Positions 59,384 to 64,000 of a stretch of 64,000 nucleotides of DNA are shown here, piece by piece. The stretch's first letter is position 1. Every line of letters starts with the position of its first letter. The stretch comes from Vreelandella nanhaiensis (GTDB lineage: Bacteria; Pseudomonadota; Gammaproteobacteria; Pseudomonadales; Halomonadaceae). The notes under the pieces are model-generated. The model was not told the origin of the DNA, ran no database searches, and was given only the letters and a program-made list of their open reading frames with translations. The DNA lies in the NCBI RefSeq assembly GCF_003990185.1, contig NZ_RZHF01000005.1:62001-126000 (forward strand), in the 5' to 3' direction. Both the position numbers and the translations under genes were made by a program.

Positions 59384-60445
59384 ATGGATTTACCTATTAG
59401 TCCCGGTTTATTGATTAGCTTGATTATTGTCGTTATCGGCATCGTGATTATTTCCAAGGGCCTGGTGATCGTTCGCCAGTCTGAGGTCATGGTGGTTGAA
59501 CGCCTCGGATCGTTTAATCGCGTGCTCGAGAGCGGTATTAATATTATTGTCCCCTTTATCGAGCAGCCGCGCGCCATCACGATGCTGCGCTATCGCAAAA
59601 TGGGCGAAGAGTACCAAGCAATCACCACTGACGAGACTCGCATCGACCGTCGCGAGACGGTAATGGACTTTCCTGGCCAGCCGGTAGTGACCACCGATAA
59701 CGTGACCGTGCGTATTAATGGCGCACTCTACTATCAAATCATCGACCCCAAACGCGCGGTTTATGAAGTCGCCAACATGAGCCAGGCCGTCGAGGTTCTG
59801 GCTAAAACCACGCTGCGCTCGGTCGTTGGAAAAATGGAGCTGGATAAACTGTTTGAATCGCGCGCGGAAGTGAATAACGAGATCCAGACCGCGATGGAAG
59901 AGCCTGCCTCCAAGTGGGGTGTCAAGATATCTCGAGTAGAAGTGCAGGATATCGCCATGCCCGAAGAGGTGGAAACCGCCATGCGCTTGCAGATGGCCGC
60001 CGAACGTAAACGCCGCGCGACCGTGACCGAAGCCGAAGGTGAAAAATCCGCAGCCATCGCCATGGCCCAGGGTCAGCGGGAATCCGCCATTCTCAACGCC
60101 CAAGGCGATAAGGAGTCGGCTATTCTGCGTGCCCAGGGTGAGCAGGAATCCATCAAGCTGGTACTTAACGCCATTGGTGACAGCGAAGAGAACAAACGCA
60201 CCGTGGTGGGTTACCTGCTGGGGCAGAGCTATATCAAAGGCTTACCCAATATGGCCAAAAATGGCGAGCGTGTCTTTGTTCCTTACGAATCGTCTGCCCT
60301 GCTGGGCTCGATGGGTATGTTCCGCGAACTGGCTGGCTCACCTGAGGATGCCGTGGGGGAACATCTTAAACACCGTACAGGTAATGCCAGCGCATCCAAT
60401 AGCTTTCGCAGTGGCGTGGTAGGCGGTGGCATTAGCGGAAACTAA
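59384..60445 (+). CDS. SPFH/band-7 (stomatin-like) membrane protein
   Basis: 353 residues from the ATG at 59384 (AGGAG upstream); the frame also offers a TTG two codons earlier. An N-terminal membrane anchor (about 9-30, LISLIIVVIGIVIISKGLV) precedes the SPFH domain: VVERLGSFNRVLESGINIIV, VTTDNVTVRINGALYYQI, TTLRSVVGKMELDKLFESR. A coiled-coil follows (QRESAILNAQGDKESAIL, with repeated AQG-ESAIL units). By family it forms ring-like membrane scaffolds with NfeD and affects protease activity and membrane organisation. A bidirectional terminator follows. Confidence 0.93.
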   Translation: MDLPISPGLLISLIIVVIGIVIISKGLVIVRQSEVMVVERLGSFNRVLESGINIIVPFIEQPRAITMLRYRKMGEEYQAITTDETRIDRRETVMDFPGQPVVTTDNVTVRINGALYYQIIDPKRAVYEVANMSQAVEVLAKTTLRSVVGKMELDKLFESRAEVNNEIQTAMEEPASKWGVKISRVEVQDIAMPEEVETAMRLQMAAERKRRATVTEAEGEKSAAIAMAQGQRESAILNAQGDKESAILRAQGEQESIKLVLNAIGDSEENKRTVVGYLLGQSYIKGLPNMAKNGERVFVPYESSALLGSMGMFRELAGSPEDAVGEHLKHRTGNASASNSFRSGVVGGGISGN

Positions 60446-60460
60446 CCCTCTCTGCTTCAA

Positions 60461-60492
60461 AAAAACCGGGTAATAGTTACCCGGTTTTTTTT
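60461..60492. terminator. Bidirectional terminator after the nfeD-SPFH operon
   Basis: AAAAACCGGGTAA (60461-60473), loop TAG, TTACCCGGTTTTT (60477-60489), then TTT. The 13-bp stem with A- and T-tracts serves the SPFH gene and the convergent symporter gene. Confidence 0.95.
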
Positions 60493-60531
60493 AATACCTG
60501 CCACATGCTATCTTCTGTTGATGCGCCAGCC

Positions 60532-62025
60532 TTAACGGCTGGCTTTCCCAAGATGGGTTAAGCCACGCGGCGCCGCAATGCGAAAGAAACGCTCAACCAC
60601 GTCGGCGTTGGTGGCCGGTGTGATTAACGAGACGCCAATGAAGACAGGCAGATTAATCATCAGCCCCCAAAAGCCGGCATGAATACCCAATGGGTGCGAC
60701 CATAGCGTGGTAAATGCTACGGTTACCAAAAAGCCTGCCACAATGCCTGCCATAACGCCTAGCCGTGAAGCGCGGGGCCAGAAGAACATGCCGATAAAAG
60801 CAGGCAACACTTGGGAGGCAAACCCCAACCCCACCAATAGAATCATCACCAAACTACCCGGTTCGGCAATTGCTAAAGGCGCAATCACCAGCGCCATAAT
60901 GGGAACGATCATTAGCCTGGCAAGCCTGCCGGTCATGGCATTGGAAAGCTTTAACAGCGGCTGAATGACATCTTTACTCAATGAGAGCGACACCGAGTGG
61001 ATAAATGGCTCGCTTGACGACATGGAGGCCGCCAAGGTGCCTGCCCCCAGCAGCCCGACCAGCACCACCGGCAACTGCTGCATGGCGTACTCAAGGGCTA
61101 CGGTATCAGCTCGAACTAACTCCGGTAATGAGAAAATACCGATAAAACCCACGACCACCATGGGCAAGATCACCACATAGTAAGTCGGCAGCCAGGTAGC
61201 GCTACGGCGAATGGTGCGCGCTGAAGATGCACTCATCCACTGGGTCCACACCGGTGGCATGAAGGAGAGCATCGAAATAATAATCGAGGTCGTCCAGAAG
61301 CTGTAACTCATGTCTCCGCTGGCGCCTGGCAGGGTCAGAAACTCAGGATGCTCGGCTTGAATACGCTCAAACACACCGGCAAAGCTTAGCCCGCCTGTTG
61401 CACTATGCACGGCCCACATGCCAACCGCCCAAGCGACCATCAGCATCAGCATGCCTTGGAACGCATTGGTGCGACCAATGGCCCGCTGCCCGCTGGCGTA
61501 CAGATAAACGGCAATGCAGGCCAGCACCAGTACAACACCCAACCATACCGGTATAAGGCCGCCACTCATCACAAACAGAATGTAGGCCGAACCAATAGTT
61601 TGCAGCACTGCGTAGGCAATGGAACCCACCGCCATGACCAGCGCGGCAAGTGCGCCCAGCGCAGGGCTTTGGTAGCGATCAGCAATGGCGCTTGCCTGGG
61701 TAACATGGCCGAACTCGGCGCCAAACTGCCATACCTTGGGGCCAAAGTACCAGGCGATAAGCGCCAGATAGGCCAGGTAGGTGGCTACATAAAAGACCGC
61801 CACACCTTTGGAATACGCCCAGCCCGGGGCGCCCATAAAGGTGTAAGCACTGACGCTACCCGCGGCAATCAGCAGATAGAGCATAACCGGGCCCATGCTG
61901 CGCCCGGCAACGCCCCACTCCTCCAGGCTGTTCATATTGGCGCCCTTATGGCGAGCGCGTAAGCCAATCATCATGACAATGGCTACATAGGCTAGCGTGA
62001 TCGAGAGCGGCCAGACACTATTCAT
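60532..62025 (-). CDS. Sodium:solute symporter (SSS family) transporter
   Basis: 497 residues, about 13 membrane helices. SSS features: the N-terminal EEWGVAGRSMGPVMLYLLIA, SAYTFMGAPGWAY, and GYLGAGTLAASMSSSEPFI-like residues (LGAGTLAASMSSSE). It resembles the PanF/pantothenate and monocarboxylate branch but no substrate motif is decisive. It overlaps the upstream DUF3311 gene by 8 bases. The small partner protein is a hallmark of one SSS subgroup. No riboswitch is present here. Confidence 0.9.
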   Translation of the reverse strand: MNSVWPLSITLAYVAIVMMIGLRARHKGANMNSLEEWGVAGRSMGPVMLYLLIAAGSVSAYTFMGAPGWAYSKGVAVFYVATYLAYLALIAWYFGPKVWQFGAEFGHVTQASAIADRYQSPALGALAALVMAVGSIAYAVLQTIGSAYILFVMSGGLIPVWLGVVLVLACIAVYLYASGQRAIGRTNAFQGMLMLMVAWAVGMWAVHSATGGLSFAGVFERIQAEHPEFLTLPGASGDMSYSFWTTSIIISMLSFMPPVWTQWMSASSARTIRRSATWLPTYYVVILPMVVVGFIGIFSLPELVRADTVALEYAMQQLPVVLVGLLGAGTLAASMSSSEPFIHSVSLSLSKDVIQPLLKLSNAMTGRLARLMIVPIMALVIAPLAIAEPGSLVMILLVGLGFASQVLPAFIGMFFWPRASRLGVMAGIVAGFLVTVAFTTLWSHPLGIHAGFWGLMINLPVFIGVSLITPATNADVVERFFRIAAPRGLTHLGKASR

Positions 62026-62245
62026 GGTTGTCTCTCTCCACTATATGATTTCCAACCACCATGACCGCCACACAGGCAAAAATGACCAGATAGCTCCATA
62101 CCACCATCAGGGGCAGGCCCAATACCAGGGTTGCCCGATTGACCCAGCCAATCACCGGCCACGTGCCCATTACAATCAGTGCTACAAACGCGATTAACAA
62201 CCCCCACCCCGCACGCGTGGTGGGCAGTACCAGTAAACGTCGCAT
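62018..62245 (-). CDS. DUF3311 small membrane protein, partner of the symporter
   Basis: 75 residues with two hydrophobic helices (GWGLLIAFVALIVMGTWPV and LVLGLPLMVVWSYLVIFAC). DUF3311 proteins are found almost only next to SSS transporters and may be accessory subunits. AGGAAA precedes the ATG, and its stop overlaps the symporter start by 8 bases, so translation is coupled. Confidence 0.9.
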   Translation of the reverse strand: MRRLLVLPTTRAGWGLLIAFVALIVMGTWPVIGWVNRATLVLGLPLMVVWSYLVIFACVAVMVVGNHIVERDNHE

Positions 62246-62326
62246 AGTGATTTCCTGTTATTTAACGAGCGGCAGCGTTGGCCAGCCTAGAGTAGAGTAA
62301 TGCGCATCAATGAATCATCAACGCGT

Positions 62327-62803
62327 CTAAATATCGAGCTGGCGTATCATTACCGTCACGTTTTCGCCACGGTGTTCAAGGCATTCGATCGGCTGCCAAC
62401 CCAGACGTTGATAAAGCGCCTGCTGATCCGGCGTGTAGAGGTAAAACTGGCGAATGCCGTTTGCCTGCGCCTCGGCTTCCACACGCTGTACCAGTGCTGA
62501 AGCAATGCCGCAGCCGCGTGACTCAGGTAGTACAAAGACCGAGGCAAGCCAAGGCGTTAGCTCAGGTCGAGTGCTCATATCATCAGCAATCAGGCTAGCG
62601 GTGCCTACCGGTATCTCGTCTTGCATGGCAACGAAAATAGACGGCACACCCCAGGCGCCGCACTCGGAAAAGGTTTCTTCAAGCGCATCTTGAAGCGTTT
62701 TCCCGGGATGCAAGTGCCCCCAGGCCGTAAACGTCCATTGCGCGACAACGAGGGCGTGCGGACTGCCCGCGTCTAGGTGCTCAATGGTGATCGCATCGTG
62801 CAT
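62327..62803 (-). CDS. GNAT family N-acetyltransferase
   Basis: 158 residues from the ATG at 62803; the frame is open 18 codons more without a ribosome site. The acetyl-CoA loop is LPESRGCGIASALVQRVEAE (a Q/RxxGxG/A-type motif). VFVLPESRG follows the V-strand, and QALYQRLGWQPIE is the typical C-terminal end. The substrate is unknown; similar proteins acetylate small amines or proteins. Confidence 0.87.
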   Translation of the reverse strand: MHDAITIEHLDAGSPHALVVAQWTFTAWGHLHPGKTLQDALEETFSECGAWGVPSIFVAMQDEIPVGTASLIADDMSTRPELTPWLASVFVLPESRGCGIASALVQRVEAEAQANGIRQFYLYTPDQQALYQRLGWQPIECLEHRGENVTVMIRQLDI

Positions 62804-62891
62804 ACTGTTTCCGGAAGGTTTAGCAAAGGCAGACATAATAGTGGCATGTACCGTCAATCACTACGGGAGTTAATGCGCGCTTAGCGTACCG

Positions 62892-63614
62892 TCATACGTT
62901 TTTCCCGAAAGTGGGCTTCTCGTTTAACGCCGTTTCAAGCGGTTCATTGATTAGCATCTCTCCCCAGGTATCGCCATGCACCAACTCACTTAGCGGCAGT
63001 CTTGAGCGCCAGCCCTTGGCTTCAAGCTCCGGCTGGTCCAGAAACTCGCTGACATAACCAAGACATAAATAGGCCACGGGATACACATGCTCAGGCAGGT
63101 TCAAAGCCTCACTTAACTGAGTTTGATCAAGGATGCTTACCCAGCCGACGCCCACCCCTTCGGCCCGTGCGGCCAACCACAGGTTTTGTACCGCCAGGCA
63201 AGTGCTGAACAGGTCCGTCTCCACAATGCTGTTGCGCCCTAATACATGAGGACCGCCCCGGCTTCGGTCGCAGGTGATACATAGATTCAGGGGGCTTTCG
63301 ACAATCCCCTGAAGTTTGAGGCTGCGATAAAGGTCTTTACGCTCACCTTCAAAATGCTCAGCCGCCGCTTGGTTTGCCTGCTCGAACAGCGCCAAAATAG
63401 AGGCTCTTATCTCATGATTTTCAATGACAATGAAATCCCAGGGCTGCATAAATCCAACGGAAGGCGCATGGTGGGCGGCCTGCAATAGACGCGCCAGTAC
63501 GTCAGGTGCAATGGGGTCAGGCAAAAACTGCGAGCGTACGTCCCGCCGTTCATAGATGGCGCGGTAAACCCCATCCCGCTCAGCCTCTTTAAAGCAATTG
63601 TCTGGTGCGGTCAT
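62892..63614 (-). CDS. bluB: BluB-type 5,6-dimethylbenzimidazole synthase
   Basis: 240 residues. Nitroreductase-fold FMN features: IYERRDVRSQFLPDPI, HHAPSVGFMQPWDFIVI and CITCDRSRGGPHVLGRN, ETDLFSTCLAVQNLWLAARA, GVGVGWVSIL. This pattern is specific to BluB, which fragments FMNH2 with oxygen to form the lower ligand of vitamin B12. No other cobalamin gene lies in the window. The assignment to BluB rather than a general nitroreductase is supported by these conserved blocks. Confidence 0.9.
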   Translation of the reverse strand: MTAPDNCFKEAERDGVYRAIYERRDVRSQFLPDPIAPDVLARLLQAAHHAPSVGFMQPWDFIVIENHEIRASILALFEQANQAAAEHFEGERKDLYRSLKLQGIVESPLNLCITCDRSRGGPHVLGRNSIVETDLFSTCLAVQNLWLAARAEGVGVGWVSILDQTQLSEALNLPEHVYPVAYLCLGYVSEFLDQPELEAKGWRSRLPLSELVHGDTWGEMLINEPLETALNEKPTFGKNV

Positions 63615-63701
63615 CGTGGGAGTTACATCCTTTTCCAGCGGTGCACTTAGGTTTTTTTAGCAAATGCTTTCTTAACTGATACTTGCTTAACGGCTGCCAG
63701 C

Positions 63702-64000
63702 TTAACTACCTATAGCGGGCTTCACCATATCAATATGGAGTATGCCATCCTCATCATATGGCTCGCTAACCGCCTGGAACCCCAAGGATTCATAAAACAC
63801 CTTGAGATAATATTGCGCGCCAATCTTAATGCCCAGTCCGGGATAGGTTTGCTCGGTGAAACGAATCGCCTCACTCATAAGAGCCCGGCCATACTGATGA
63901 TCCCGGAAAGCTTTAAGGGTCATCACCCGGCCAATCGAGGGCTCGGCGAACTTATCGCCCGGCCCTACCACACGGATATACGCCGCAAGCTGGCCATCAA
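63702..64000 (-). CDS. ElaA-like GNAT acetyltransferase (partial, N-terminus off the right edge)
   Basis: The frame stays open to the window edge: DGQLAAYIRVVGPGDK, then IGRVMTLKAFRDHQYGRALM, IGAQYYLKVFYESLGFQAVSEPYDEDGI and HIDMVKPAI. These match the C-terminal two thirds of E. coli ElaA, including the acetyl-CoA loop and GAQ-x-x-L segment. The start codon is outside the window. The function of ElaA itself is poorly defined. Confidence 0.88.
   Translation of the reverse strand, partial: DGQLAAYIRVVGPGDKFAEPSIGRVMTLKAFRDHQYGRALMSEAIRFTEQTYPGLGIKIGAQYYLKVFYESLGFQAVSEPYDEDGILHIDMVKPAIGS

Noticed and set aside
59408..60103. Minus-strand frame of 231 codons opposite the SPFH gene
   Set aside because: His/Gly/Phe-rich shadow translation; the SPFH gene on the other strand is certain.

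Overview
The window looks like a chromosomal segment of a moderately halophilic gammaproteobacterium of the family Halomonadaceae (Halomonas/Vreelandella type). This rests on the protein sequences (E. coli/Pseudomonas-like core enzymes with acidic linkers and tails), moderate GC content, and the mix of respiratory TCA enzymes, several chemoreceptors, sodium:solute symporters and a K+/H+ antiporter. The genus is inferred from family resemblance, not from a search. No phage, insertion sequence, integron or CRISPR array was seen.

Layout. 1-8.4 kb: a partial HAD phosphatase, RNase II (rnb), a chemoreceptor with a near-consensus sigma-28 promoter, a PHB-depolymerase-type esterase co-transcribed with a ribbon-helix-helix regulator that has an 11-bp iteron array upstream, and a glycosyltransferase/flippase-like pair. 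8.4-22 kb: the TCA block sdhCDAB-sucAB-lpd-sucCD on the minus strand, divergent from gltA. 22-25 kb: a gene-poor AT-rich stretch with DnaA-box-like sites, tRNA-Glu and tRNA-Ala genes, gltX and an XRE regulator. 25-33.7 kb: a lipoprotein, NfsA-type nitroreductase, YbiI-type zinc finger, methyltransferase, second chemoreceptor, alcohol dehydrogenase divergent from an AraC regulator, and a VOC protein divergent from a LysR regulator. 33.7-41 kb: malate:quinone oxidoreductase, small hypotheticals, DJ-1/PfpI protein, phosphoesterase, SDR protein and a third chemoreceptor. 41-47 kb: flavin reductase, 2-hydroxyacid dehydrogenase, arfB, a proline-racemase-family enzyme coupled to an MDR oxidoreductase, and corA. 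46.8-49.2 kb: a decayed GAF-PAS-GGDEF gene beside a sodium:solute symporter preceded by a TPP riboswitch. 49.4-64 kb: an unknown gene, mmsA, a CvrA-type antiporter, DUF3581, a 988-residue AsmA-like envelope protein, a TRIC channel, an nfeD-SPFH operon, a symporter/DUF3311 pair, acetyltransferases and bluB.

How it fits together. Citrate synthase, 2-oxoglutarate dehydrogenase, succinyl-CoA synthetase, succinate dehydrogenase and Mqo supply most of an oxidative TCA cycle feeding the quinone pool. The TPP riboswitch ties one symporter to thiamine supply, and TPP is the SucA cofactor.

Most notable signals: the TPP riboswitch-controlled symporter; helically phased 11-bp iterons before the RHH/esterase operon; a degenerate 16-bp tandem repeat before the MDR/proline-racemase operon; a Ser/Thr pair in place of the usual cysteine in that racemase-family enzyme; a GGDEF gene that has lost its GGDEF motif; DnaA-box-like sites and an 18-bp palindrome between gltA and the tRNAs; and a perfect 15-bp hairpin inside the start of the AsmA-like gene.
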